Shown here in pieces: positions 1 to 8,360 of a DNA stretch of 63,384 nt; the stretch's first letter is position 1, and each line of letters starts with the position of its first letter. Both the position numbers and the translations under genes were made by a program. The notes beneath the pieces are model-generated. The model was not told the origin of the DNA and searched no databases. It saw only the letters and a list, made by a program, of their open reading frames with translations. Origin of the DNA: Pseudomonadota bacterium (GTDB lineage Bacteria; Pseudomonadota; Gammaproteobacteria; Steroidobacterales; JBCBZW01); NCBI GenBank assembly GCA_039193195.1, contig JBCCWS010000034.1:1-63384 (forward strand), in the 5' to 3' direction.

Positions 1-96
1 AACATCGGCGCCGGTGCCAACGGCCTCACCCTCAACTTCCAGGCGCTCGATCTGCGCTCCTGTGAGCTGAGTAACGTGACCAGCACTACCTTCTAA
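1..96 (+). CDS. C-terminal end of a truncated, unidentified protein
   Basis: The first 96 bases are open in frame 1 and end in TAA, giving 31 residues that finish in NVTSTTF. The start lies outside the window. The tail is polar, rich in Asn, Thr and Ser, and has one Cys, as in secreted proteins. A strong hairpin follows the stop directly, which supports this being a real gene end. The fragment is too short to assign a family. Confidence 0.55.
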   Translation, partial: NIGAGANGLTLNFQALDLRSCELSNVTSTTF

Positions 97-109
97 GCAA
101 GCGGAAAAT

Positions 110-144
110 TAGGCGGCATCGGGGCCCGTCCCCGGTGTCGCCTA
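110..144 (+). terminator. Terminator-like hairpin
   Basis: A 15-bp stem (110-124 with 130-144) closes a 5-base loop. The two departures from perfect complementarity are both G-U pairs in the RNA. It starts 13 bases after the stop of the partial gene. There is no strong T-run after it, so factor-independent termination is likely but not certain. Confidence 0.6.
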
Positions 145-441
145 TCGTCTAATCCACCCAGACGTCCTGCTACTGTCGTGTAGGCCGGTTGCCGCGACGG
201 TGAACGCTACCGTCACCCCCCTTTGCGGTCGAACTCGGCGTGGGCCAAACGGCTGAGGCCTCAGAAAGAAGTCCGTTGGCACGCAGAAGCCCTCGGTTCC
301 ACTTCTCAGTCTCCTTCAGTCGATACCTCTCATCTGTCGGCGGCCCAACGCGAGCACCATGCTCTCGCTTCGTGCCGCTACACCCAGCTGCTCAGTGTCT
401 GTACGGAGTAGCACCTTAGAACCCGGGACGGTTCGCAGCAG
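145..441. other. No gene seen
   Basis: Short open frames here look random and have no convincing ribosome binding site. Genes of the downstream kinase type often follow an ECF sigma factor gene, but I could not recognise a remnant of one. Confidence 0.4.
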
Positions 442-3141
442 ATGGCGAGAACATCAGAACAAGACTACGAAAGGGTGGAATCACTCGTTGAAGACCTACT
501 CGCTTGCAGCGGCGAGTTGCGCGCAGAGCGACTCAGATCAATTGAGACTGAAACGCCCCACTTGATCGATCGTGTCAAGGCACTGCTGACTGCAGACAAG
601 CGCATAGAGCAACAGGGGGTTTATGGCTGAACCCGCGTCCAACGAGTGGTCGGACGTCGGTGCGGAGCAGGGTGCCTCGACGACGCCAATTCCCGACAAG
701 ACCGGTCGCTACCGGATTCTGTGTCACCTGGGGAGCGGCGGCATGGGCAGCGTCTACCTGGCGGAGCAAACTGAACCGGTGCATCGGCGGGTGGCGCTGA
801 AGGTAACCCACGCTTTCGAGTCCGAGCCCGACCGCGCCCGCTTCGCCGTGGAAGCGTAGGCGTTGGCGAGCATGCAACACGTGAACATCGCGACGCCCTA
901 CGACAGCGGCACAACATCCACAGGCACGCCCTTCGTGGTGATGGAACTCGTGGCCGACGCAACGAACATCATCCAGTGGTGTGATCAAATCAATGCCACG
1001 ATCGAGCAACGCCTGCCGCTGTTTGGCCAGGTGTGTTCTGGCATCGCTCACGCTCATCAACGGGGGCTGCTGCATCGGGACATCAAACCCGGGAGCATTC
1101 TCGTCACACTGGTGGACGAGCAGCCAGCGGTCAAGGTGATCGACTTCGGCATCGCGCGCAGTTTCACTGCGACCAGCGGCGGCGGCGTAGCGGATGCCTC
1201 TGTCGCAGGCTCGCCAACGTTCATGAGCCCCGAAGCACTCGGAGCCGACGGTAACGTTGATCTCGATACGCGCAGCGACATCTACTCGCTCGGCTTGCTG
1301 TTGCGCGAACTACTTACCGGCGATCTTCCGTTTCTACCGGATCCATCTCTTGGCGCGTTGTTCGAGCGCCTGCGTAGCGGGCGTAGCATCGGCCCCGCGC
1401 AGTGGCTAGCTGGTCAGGATGAGGTGCGCCTGAAGCAGGTTGCCGCGCACCGGCAAATCTCGCCGATCACCCTGCAACGGACGATCGCCGGCGACCTCGA
1501 CGCCATCGTGCGTAAAGCCATGGCGTACGAGCGACAGCAAAGGTACGGCTAGGTACGCGATTTGGCGAAGGACATCGAACGGCATCCGCAACACAAGCCG
1601 ATCGAAGCACGCGCGCCGGAGTGGCCGTACCTAGCGCGGCGCATCGTACGCAGGCACCGCGCCGGTGGCGGCGGCCACGCTCGCGCTCGCCACGCTGATG
1701 ACCTTCGCCGTGAGCATGACGCTGCAAGCAGGTCGTATCGCCGCGCAGCGAGACCGCGCGAACCAGGAGGCCGCTGCGAAGGACATCGTGGCCGACTTCC
1801 TCACCGACTTGTTTGCAGAGGCAGAGAGATTTCCGAGCAGGCCGTCGCCCTGAATCACCAACTGTATGGTGATGAGCACGTGGAAACGGCAAGGGCACAG
1901 AATGCCCTCGGTTCGCTGTACCATCGCGACGGCAACAGCAGGGAGGCGGAGTCGCTATTACGCCAATCCGTGCGGATACTTCGCGCTCAACTCGGAAACG
2001 AGCATCTGGAAACACTGCGCGCGGAGCGCGCGCTGGCGGCCCTGCTGAGTCGCGCGGGTCAGTACGATGAGGGAGAGGAGATTCTGCTGCGGGTAGTGGC
2101 AGGGTTCGAACGCCTGCTGGGCGTTGAGGCGAAGGAAACGCTCACTAGCAAGCGCAACCTTGCCGTGCTGCTTGCCCGTCGGGGTCGACTGGAAGAGGCG
2201 AGACCGCTCCCTCTCGAGGCCTTGACCGGACTGCAGCGTGTCGTGGGCGAGGACCATCCGCTCACACTGGACGTCCTCTCCATCGTGGCGATTGTCTATG
2301 CAAGGCAGGGTGAGTTAACGGAAGCGCAGGCCTACTTCGATCGGGCGTTGGCGGGGTATGGGCGCGCGGCCGGGGTCGACCATCCCTCCACCCTGAGCGC
2401 CAAGGCCAACGTGGCGGCCACGCTGATTCAGCAAGGACGGGTCAGTGAAGCGGAACCTCTGCTGCAGGAAACCCTCTCCGAGCGCCGGCGGGTACAGGGG
2501 GACGAGCACCCGCAGACGATCACGACATGGCTAAATCTCACCGCGGCTTATCATCACCTGGGTCGCGCGGACAAGGCGCTGAGCGCTTATGTCGATGCGC
2601 TTGCGCTGCAAAGACGGGTCATTGGTGAGGGGCATCCCAACACGATAAGGGCCGGCATTGGTCTCGCGGACGTGTATTTGGAGCAAGAGCGCCACGCCGA
2701 TGCACAAGAGTGGTATCGCGCCGCTACGATAGACCTACCACCACTGATCGGTGAGGATACCCACTCGTGGTGCACTCGCAGTATCGCCTCGCTGTTACGC
2801 TCACCAGGCAGGGCCGCCACGCCGACGCTGTTCCGCTCTACGCACAAGCAGCGCAACGATCCAGTCGGGTGCATGGGGGGCGGCACTACTACACGACGCG
2901 CATGATGTACGATCAGGCATGTGGCCTGGCAGCGCTAGGTGAAGCCACCGCCGCGATGGAGCGGCTGGCGGCCGCAGTAGCGGCAGGCTTTGCCGATGCG
3001 CAGCTGATGCGGGACGAGCCCGGGCTCAGCTCCCTGTACGGTCCGGACTTCGAGGCGCTCGCGCAGCGGGCGGGCCCCAACCCAGACAAAATGCCCGACG
3101 ATCTCGCCGCCGGCCTCATTCTGGTGCGACGGGAGCACTAA
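442..3141 (+). pseudogene. Decayed serine/threonine kinase with TPR repeats
   Basis: The intact family is a membrane protein with a Hanks-type kinase, one membrane segment and C-terminal TPR repeats. Here the parts lie in different frames. 442-630 encodes the usual helical N-terminus (RVESLVEDLLA...LIDRVKALLTAD). 623-1552 encodes the kinase, with the glycine loop GSGGMGSVY, an ALK lysine, HRDIKPGS and DFG. It is interrupted by TAG at 857-859, where EA-stop-ALA suggests a former CAG, and ends at TAG 1550-1552; VRDLAKDIERH continues in the same frame. The membrane segment is in frame 3 (about 1665-1830). TPR units of the GxEHxxT type return in frame 2 (about 1830-2760), and the last part is in frame 1 (2767-3141). 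HRDIKPGS also lacks the Asn expected in HRDxKPxN. At least two nonsense codons and about four frameshifts make this a pseudogene. Confidence 0.88.
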
Positions 3142-3432
3142 GGAAAGCGCTGCATAAGTCTGGTCGCCAACCCCCGAGAGGATGATTTCAACGCGCGGTA
3201 CCTGGGATCCACAGGCGCGCTGTTGGGCTTGGATTGGTCTCTCGCGACGGAGCCGACCAACGTGACCGAGGCACAAGAGTTCGGCGGCGGGTTTGTCTTC
3301 GGCGCGACGGCCACGGCGGAGCCGGCATCCCTTGGCTTGTTCGGTGTCGGTTTGTTCTCCCTGTACGCGCGCCGCGGGCCGGGGGCGACGTGCGCTTGCG
3401 TAGGGCGCGCCAGATCAGGGCAGCGACTCTGA
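3142..3432 (+). pseudogene. Remnant of a PEP-CTERM-like secreted protein
   Basis: Frame 1 stays open after the kinase-remnant stop, with no start of its own, and reads into AEPASLGLFGVGLFSLYARR near 3316-3375. That is the layout of a PEP-CTERM sorting tail: a Pro-Glu-Pro-like box (here AEPAS), a hydrophobic stretch, then a basic cluster. The preceding residues have the polar, glycine-rich look of the end of such a protein. The reading frame runs about 20 codons past the Arg pair, which is longer than normal. No exosortase is seen in the window. The fragment could be chance, but the motif order is specific. Confidence 0.45.
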
Positions 3433-3872
3433 CGAGACGGGCTGCTCGGCTGCTTGGGGCACGCACCCCTGGGCAACCGCCATCCCGAGGCCGAGCGACC
3501 GCGAAGTTCGCCTACCGGCGCGGCTGTCAACTTCTCTGGCAACCCAATAAGGGGGCGAGCGCGCCTGCCCATGCGCGCGGCACGGCCAATTGGCGCGAGC
3601 TGATTCACGCAAATAGACGACGTGCCGGTTGTCATCACTGAACGGAGGGGTGTCGTGGGCGGTGCGACTGCCACCTGGGCGGTCAATTGAGATCCTACTG
3701 CGCCGATGACGACTCACATGTACGGTGCCGCGCTTCCGGGCTTGGTCCCACGACAACACAGCCAATATGAATACGGCAGTGGTGGTCTCGTCCGCAAAAC
3801 GCGATGTGCGGGGTCATTTCCCCTCCACTGCAGTAGACTGCTCGCAAACGCGATTGAAGGGAGATCGACATT
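3433..3872. other. Intergenic, no gene seen
   Basis: About 440 bases without a recognisable gene on either strand. It probably holds the promoter of the downstream esterase gene, but no clear -35/-10 pair stands out. Confidence 0.4.
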
Positions 3873-4811
3873 ATGGGTGGTAACGGATTAGACGGCGAAC
3901 GGGCTGCCTCAGGGAAGATGGCGAGCATCTGGCATCGAATGCTGCCCGCGGTGGTACTTGGCGCAACACTCCTCGCGCTCGTCCCGTCAGCACGCGCACA
4001 GAGTGATGTCTTCATTGACGCCGGGCGCGGCCTAGTAGCCCTGCGACTTCCCACCGCTTTTGACGGCGTGACCCCGTTGCCCCTGGTGCTGAGCCTGCAC
4101 GGCTACGGCAACGATGGCGATGAGCAGCAGGCGTTGTTCGACCTCTTGCCTCAAACCGACACCCAGGGGCTCATGGTCGCCACTCCCGACGGCGAGGCAG
4201 ATCTCTTTGGCCAACGCTTTTGGAACGCGACGGATGCCTGCTGTGACCTCTTCCGTCGCAACCCAGACGATTCCGGTTACCTGCGCGGCCTGATCGAGGC
4301 GATTGCCGATGTCTACCCAGTAGATGATCTGCGCGTTTACGTCGTTGGTTACTCCAACGGTGGTTTTATGTCCCATCGCATGGCATGCGACCACGCCGAC
4401 CGGATCGCGGCGATCGCGACCTTTGCCGGCGCGCAGTGGGAAGACCCCAATCAGTGTTTGCCTAGCGAGCCGGTTAGTGTCGCGCAAGTTCACGGCACCG
4501 CAGACCAGGTGATCCGCTATAACGGCGGTTGCATCCCCGGCAATGGCTGTTATCCCGCTGCCCGCCAGACCGTACTCACCTGGGTGGATATCAACGGTTG
4601 CAGCCTGCAGCCAACACTACGCCGACCTGTCCTGGACCTGGTTCAGGCGCGCCCCGGCAGAGACACATTTGTACAGGAGTACACCGATTGCCTAGGCGGT
4701 GCCGCCGAGCTGTGGACGGTGCTGGGTCAGGATCACTTCCCTGACTTTGAGGTGAACTTCGCAGAGGAACTGGTGGGCTTTCTGCTCAGCCATCCCAAGG
4801 CCGGCAGCTGA
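3873..4811 (+). CDS. Secreted PHB depolymerase/LpqC-type esterase
   Basis: An alpha/beta-hydrolase of the polyhydroxybutyrate depolymerase / feruloyl esterase-like (LpqC) family, which hydrolyses ester bonds of polymers or plant phenolics outside the cytoplasm. The 312-residue product starts with a signal peptide (hydrophobic core about residues 23-38, cleavage near ARAQSD). The oxyanion region is SLHGYGND, the nucleophile elbow is GYSNGG with Ser161, the likely acid is Asp211 in HGTAD, and a late His lies in GQDHF. Several Cys residues (ACCD, NGGC, GNGC, NGC) suggest disulfides, fitting export. The ATG at 3873 has an AAGGGAG ribosome site; a second ATG at residue 16 would leave a more typical signal peptide. 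Substrate cannot be told from sequence. Confidence 0.82.
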   Translation: MGGNGLDGERAASGKMASIWHRMLPAVVLGATLLALVPSARAQSDVFIDAGRGLVALRLPTAFDGVTPLPLVLSLHGYGNDGDEQQALFDLLPQTDTQGLMVATPDGEADLFGQRFWNATDACCDLFRRNPDDSGYLRGLIEAIADVYPVDDLRVYVVGYSNGGFMSHRMACDHADRIAAIATFAGAQWEDPNQCLPSEPVSVAQVHGTADQVIRYNGGCIPGNGCYPAARQTVLTWVDINGCSLQPTLRRPVLDLVQARPGRDTFVQEYTDCLGGAAELWTVLGQDHFPDFEVNFAEELVGFLLSHPKAGS

Positions 4812-4881
4812 CCGGTGGGTCGAAGAACGCGCCCCTAGGAGCACCGACATGACCCCACCAGCCTGCGCCGGCCCTAAAGCA

Positions 4882-4908
4882 CCACGGCACCAGGGTCTGG
4901 TGCCGTGG
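4882..4908. terminator. Perfect 12-bp hairpin between convergent genes
   Basis: CCACGGCACCAG and its exact complement are separated by three bases. It lies in the 370-base gap between the esterase gene (plus) and zur (minus) and could end transcription from either side. No T-run follows on the plus strand. The rest of the gap (to 5181) shows no gene. Confidence 0.55.
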
Positions 4909-5181
4909 CGCCGGGACCCGCCTCCACGGCACGCCGGCTGCCACGTGATCTGCTTTGACAGACGGCCCACGCTGATCAGCCTAGGCCAGCGCACGGTGGA
5001 CGTGGCGCTCCACAAAGCCTGACGAAACAAGTCGCCTCCGATCACAGGCAGACGCCAGCATGACCGAGCAGAATTAATAGCTGCCTAGAGAACGTGCGGC
5101 GCCCGCCGGGTCAGCGCCAACCCGAAAGTGAGCTTGCCCGCACCGACACCGGGGCAAACGATGGGTGTGCGGCGTAAACGC

Positions 5182-5628
5182 TCAGCCCTGCGCATGGCAC
5201 TCATCGCAAAGCGCGGTGACCTCGATCTGGCGATTCGAGGCGAAGCCGCGCGCCGCCGCAGCCTCACCGACCGACCGGCCCAAACGCTCGTCGTCCAGCT
5301 CATCCACTCGACCACAATCCGGGCAGATCAAGAACTGCCCAGAGTGCTTGTGCCCCGGCTCCGCGCAAGCGACGAACGCCTGGATTGAGGCGATACGATG
5401 GACGAAGCCTTGCGCTTGAAGGAACTCCAAGGCCCGATACACGGTGGGTGGCGCCGTCTTCGGGGCACCGTCGACAGCCTTCTCATCGAGCGCCTGCATA
5501 ATGTCGTAAGCGCCGACAGGGCCTCCCGCTTCGCACAGGGCCAGAAACACGCGGCGACGCTGCGCCGTGAATCGGACGCCACGCGCCAGACATGACGCTT
5601 CGATTCGGTCGAGGGTGGCCTTGCTCAT
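5182..5628 (-). CDS. zur: Zinc uptake regulator Zur (Fur family)
   Basis: A Fur-family repressor of 148 residues, the usual length. It has an N-terminal winged helix (RGVRFTAQRRRVFLAL ... PTVYRALEFLQAQG) and a dimerisation/metal domain with two CxxC pairs: CPDC in FLICPDCGRVDEL and CDEC at the extreme C-terminus. GHKHSG supplies the His ligands. The spacing and the EPGHKHSGQFLICPDCG block resemble Zur rather than Fur or PerR. The ATG at 5628 is chosen because homology begins at MSKATLDRIEA; the longer upstream frame overlaps merC and has no family character. Its neighbours are zinc genes, and Zur-box-like sites lie at 6132-6151 and 16113-16133. Confidence 0.9.
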   Translation of the reverse strand: MSKATLDRIEASCLARGVRFTAQRRRVFLALCEAGGPVGAYDIMQALDEKAVDGAPKTAPPTVYRALEFLQAQGFVHRIASIQAFVACAEPGHKHSGQFLICPDCGRVDELDDERLGRSVGEAAAARGFASNRQIEVTALCDECHAQG

Positions 5629-5711
5629 CGCTGACTGATCTCGCGGAGAAAACGCCTGGACCCGACAGCGTAACAGTACGCGTTCAAACGTCCCAAGCGC
5701 CCCCCGCGCAG

Positions 5712-6101
5712 TTACGCAGCCGGGGCGCCGCGGAGCAGCCGCCAGTTGAGCACATGCGCCCCAGCCAGGATGATGGCGCCAAAGACGCTGAAGAGCACCT
5801 CGCTGGATCTCCCCTCTGCCCACAGGGCCCCGGCGAGCAATCCCAGCAGGCCCAGCCCGGCGAGGCCAGCAACCCCGACGTGACGATGTTGCAACACACC
5901 GCGCGAAACACCGAGGATCGAGATCGGCAGCGCCAGCATCACCGCCCACAGATGAAAGCGCTCATCCGCTACCATGCTCGGGATGAGCCAGGGGGCGACA
6001 GAGAGCACCAGCGGCAGGGCGATACAGTGCACGAGACAGATGGCAGACAAACAAACCGCTGCTCCGTCGATCGCGGATTGGCCTGCGGGGGAACTAGACA
6101 T
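5712..6101 (-). CDS. MerC-domain membrane protein
   Basis: A small inner-membrane protein with four predicted helices, related to the MerC mercury transporter. In zinc-related loci such proteins are often found beside Zur genes and their substrate is unknown. The first helix carries the Cys residues of the family (AVCLSAICLVHCIALPL), where MerC binds metal. The ATG at 6101 is used; a GTG two codons earlier (6107) is possible and lies nearer an AAGAGA-like ribosome site. It lies 83 bases upstream of zur on the same strand, so the two are probably co-transcribed from the divergent Zur-box region. Confidence 0.78.
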   Translation of the reverse strand: MSSSPAGQSAIDGAAVCLSAICLVHCIALPLVLSVAPWLIPSMVADERFHLWAVMLALPISILGVSRGVLQHRHVGVAGLAGLGLLGLLAGALWAEGRSSEVLFSVFGAIILAGAHVLNWRLLRGAPAA

Positions 6102-6131
6102 GGGCACTCACGGTCTCTTGGTAACAGCGGC

Positions 6132-6151
6132 GATGTTATAATGTTGCAATT
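6132..6151. promoter_or_regulatory. Zur-box-like site between merC and zrgA
   Basis: The sequence contains ATGTTATAATGTTGCAAT. The left half, ATGTTATA, matches a gammaproteobacterial Zur half-site; the right half fits only about 4 of 7 positions of TATAACA. It sits between the divergent merC-zur and zrg units, where a Zur operator would be expected. The same left half recurs at 16113-16133. Confidence 0.5.
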
Positions 6152-6212
6152 CCACTGGCTAGTACTAACGTCGCCTTGCGCAACACCATAGGCTTTTTGG
6201 AGAGTTACAGGG

Positions 6213-6938
6213 ATGTCGAATCGCCATCACAAGCCCGCGCGCGCAAGCATTGGGTGTAGCAGCTCTAAGGCATGCGGCAGTACCTTGCGGTGGACAGCCG
6301 CGGCGATCGGGGCACTGGCTGCCGCCTGCGCCGCAGCTCAAGGCGCCGGGGAGCGGCATGTGCACGGCGAGGGTGAGCTCACCATCGTGCGTGAGGGGCA
6401 GGAGCTAACGGCGACCCTGCGCACCCCAACCTTCAACCTGATCGGATTCGAGCATGCGCCCAGTACCGAGTCTGAGCACGCAGCCTGGGACGCCGCGCTA
6501 GCGCGCTTCGCGGCACCGACAGCAGCGGTGCAGCCTGGCCGGCGTGCGCGCTGCACGCTCGAAGCGGTTCAGCTCGAGGACCCGTTTGTCGACGCTCACG
6601 AGCACGACGAACACGACGAACACGACGAACACGACGAACACGACGAACACGACGACCATGACGAACGCGGTGACCACGACGAGCACGGTGGCCATGACGA
6701 ACACGGTGGCCACGACGAGCACGGTGGCCATGACGAAGGCGCGCACGATGACCGTGCGCACGCAGACTTAGAGGTTACGTACCGTTTTAGCTGCGAACGC
6801 CCGGAGCAACTCGAGCAGGTGGCCGTCACCGTGTTCGAAGACTACCCCGACCTGATCCGTCTCAATGCAGTGTATCTAGACGACCGAAATCAGGTCGGCG
6901 GCACGCTAACCGGCGCCAAGCCCACGCTACGCTGGTAA
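6213..6938 (+). CDS. zrgA: ZrgA-type histidine-rich zinc-binding protein (DUF2796)
   Basis: A periplasmic zinc-binding protein of the DUF2796/ZrgA family, thought to hand zinc to the ABC system encoded next to it. The 241-residue product has a signal segment (about residues 27-43), a conserved N-terminal domain (RHVHGEGELTIVREGQELTATL, NLIGFEHAP) and a C-terminal domain with YPDLIRLNAVYL. Between them, residues about 129-184 are almost only His, Asp, Glu and Gly in HDE and EHGGHD units, an obvious metal sponge. The DNA there is tandemly repeated, so copy number may vary between strains. The ATG at 6213 follows a GGAGAG site at somewhat long spacing. It is first in a likely five-gene operon to 10705. 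Confidence 0.86.
   Translation: MSNRHHKPARASIGCSSSKACGSTLRWTAAAIGALAAACAAAQGAGERHVHGEGELTIVREGQELTATLRTPTFNLIGFEHAPSTESEHAAWDAALARFAAPTAAVQPGRRARCTLEAVQLEDPFVDAHEHDEHDEHDEHDEHDEHDDHDERGDHDEHGGHDEHGGHDEHGGHDEGAHDDRAHADLEVTYRFSCERPEQLEQVAVTVFEDYPDLIRLNAVYLDDRNQVGGTLTGAKPTLRW
6603..6734 (+). repeat. Tandem 9-bp and 18-bp repeats in zrgA
   Basis: Five perfect copies of CACGACGAA lie at 6603-6647 with a variant sixth copy to 6656. After a short spacer come three 18-base units starting GAGCACGGTGG (6681-6734) that differ by single third-position changes. Both units are multiples of three, so slippage would change the length of the His-rich region without breaking the frame. Confidence 0.9.
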
Positions 6939-6952
6939 TCACAGGAGCCCCC

Positions 6953-7654
6953 ATGCGACGAAACCTAGTATTCCCGATAGGACCCGCACAACAGGTATGT
7001 CTTGCGAGCGCTATCGTATCCGCGAACTTGCTGCTAGGTATCGCAACTGCCCAGGAACCCGAAGCGAACACCCAACCCGCCGACGGACTTTCCGCTGCCG
7101 AATTGGCCGAGCCTGCGCCGGACCGCGAGGCCCCCTCCAAAGAGGATGCTCAAGCGGCGAAAGAGACCGCGCCTACGATGGCCGATCAGGCGCCCTTAGA
7201 TATCTCTTGGGACGATCTCCTGCCGGAAGGCGAACTCGACCGGCTTGAGGAGCTCTACCGGATGTTCTACGAGTCCCAGGGCTACGGCGGTCCAGCGGCT
7301 ATCCTCGAGGGAGGGCCAGGCGACTCAATGGAGCAAATCGGCACCTTCACCACGGTTGGCGAGCTCGATGCGACGATGGTCCGCATACCGGGCTACATGG
7401 TCCCCCTGGACTTCTCTCAAGATCGCAAACTGTCGCGCTTTCTGCTGGTGCCGTACTTCGGTGCATGCATCCATACGCCGCCTCCGCCGCCGAACCAAAT
7501 CGTGTTCGTTACCGCTGACCCCGCCGTTCGCTTGGACAGCCTCTGGGAACCTGTATCCGCCGTCGGGCTACTGCGAACGACCGCGGCCTACACGGACACC
7601 GCGAACGCCGCGTACACGCTCAAGTTGAGTAAGCTCGAAGCGTATGAGTACTGA
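6953..7654 (+). CDS. DUF3299 lipoprotein-like/periplasmic protein of the zinc cluster
   Basis: The 233-residue product has an N-terminal hydrophobic segment (about residues 14-32) followed by an acidic Ala/Pro/Glu linker. It then has a DUF3299 domain with the markers ISWDDLLPEGEL, IPGYMVPLDF, FLLVPYFGACIHTPPPPPNQIV and LWEPVSAVG. The Cys-His pair in GACIHTPPPPPNQ is the family signature and a plausible metal site. DUF3299 genes occur beside ZrgA-type proteins and an FtsX-like ABC transporter, as here, which suggests a part in zinc acquisition; biochemistry is unknown. It starts 14 bases after zrgA and overlaps the ATPase gene by 11 bases, implying coupled translation. Confidence 0.8.
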   Translation: MRRNLVFPIGPAQQVCLASAIVSANLLLGIATAQEPEANTQPADGLSAAELAEPAPDREAPSKEDAQAAKETAPTMADQAPLDISWDDLLPEGELDRLEELYRMFYESQGYGGPAAILEGGPGDSMEQIGTFTTVGELDATMVRIPGYMVPLDFSQDRKLSRFLLVPYFGACIHTPPPPPNQIVFVTADPAVRLDSLWEPVSAVGLLRTTAAYTDTANAAYTLKLSKLEAYEY

Positions 7655-8360
7655 CGGCGGCGACGACGCTGTCGTCGCCCTCGAACGAGTTCGCTTTGGT
7701 TACGACCGGGGTAGCGCTCCCGTCTTGACCCTCGACTTCCTGCGGATTCAGCGCGGCGAACGCATCTTCCTGCGTGGCCCGAGTGGCTGCGGCAAGAGCA
7801 CACTGCTCTCGCTACTATCAGGCGTTGTTGTGCCCTGGTCAGGGGAGATTCGCTTGCTCGGCCACGAGTTGCACACCCTGCGCGGGGGAGCCCGTGACGC
7901 CCTTCGTGCCAGCCACATCGGGGTCATCTTCCAGCTCTTCAACCTCGTGCCCTACCTGTCCGTCGTCGCCAACGTCACCCTGCCGTGCCGCTTCTCGGCA
8001 GCACGACGCCAGCGGGTGCTCGAAGACGGCGCCACCCTGCAGGAGGAGGCGCGCCGCCTGCTCGCTCGTCTCGGGCTGGGCGAGGACTTGCAGCGCCAGC
8101 CGCCCACGGCCCTGAGCGTGGGCCAGCAACAACGGGTTGCAGCGGCGCGGGCCCTGATCGGACGGCCCGAATTGGTGCTAGCCGACGAACCCACCTCTGC
8201 TCTGGATGCCCACGCCCGCGATCGTTTCATCACCCTTCTCTCCGAAGAGTGTGCCCGCGGCAACTCGAGCCTCCTGTTTGTGAGCCACGACGGAGCCCTC
8301 GCCCACCATTTCGATCGCACCCAAGATCTGGCCACCCTCAACCAGATAGCAACCGAATGA
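7644..8360 (+). CDS. ABC transporter ATPase (LolD/MacB type)
   Basis: A 238-residue nucleotide-binding subunit with Walker A GPSGCGKST (about residues 45-53), Q-loop FQLFNLVPYLSV, signature LSVGQQQRV, Walker B LVLADEPTSALD and the switch His in FVSHD. It belongs to the group that pairs with FtsX-like permeases. These act as mechanotransmitters rather than classic importers. The signature Ser-Val-Gly-Gln is the normal LSxGQ. It overlaps DUF3299 by 11 bases and the permease by 4 (ATGA), so the three are one translational unit. In this context it most likely powers the zinc-related Zrg system. Confidence 0.88.
   Translation: MSTDGGDDAVVALERVRFGYDRGSAPVLTLDFLRIQRGERIFLRGPSGCGKSTLLSLLSGVVVPWSGEIRLLGHELHTLRGGARDALRASHIGVIFQLFNLVPYLSVVANVTLPCRFSAARRQRVLEDGATLQEEARRLLARLGLGEDLQRQPPTALSVGQQQRVAAARALIGRPELVLADEPTSALDAHARDRFITLLSEECARGNSSLLFVSHDGALAHHFDRTQDLATLNQIATE

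Noticed and set aside
223-411. Small open frame upstream of the kinase remnant
   Set aside because: No ribosome site, unusual composition and no recognisable family; not an ECF sigma factor.
5629-5949. N-terminal extension of the zur frame
   Set aside because: The extra 107 residues have no Fur-family sequence, overlap merC and lack a ribosome site; MSKATLDRIEA is the family-like start.
6603-6734. Tandem repeats that might suggest a CRISPR-like array
   Set aside because: The units are contiguous, 9 and 18 bases, in frame and encode His/Asp runs; there are no spacers.
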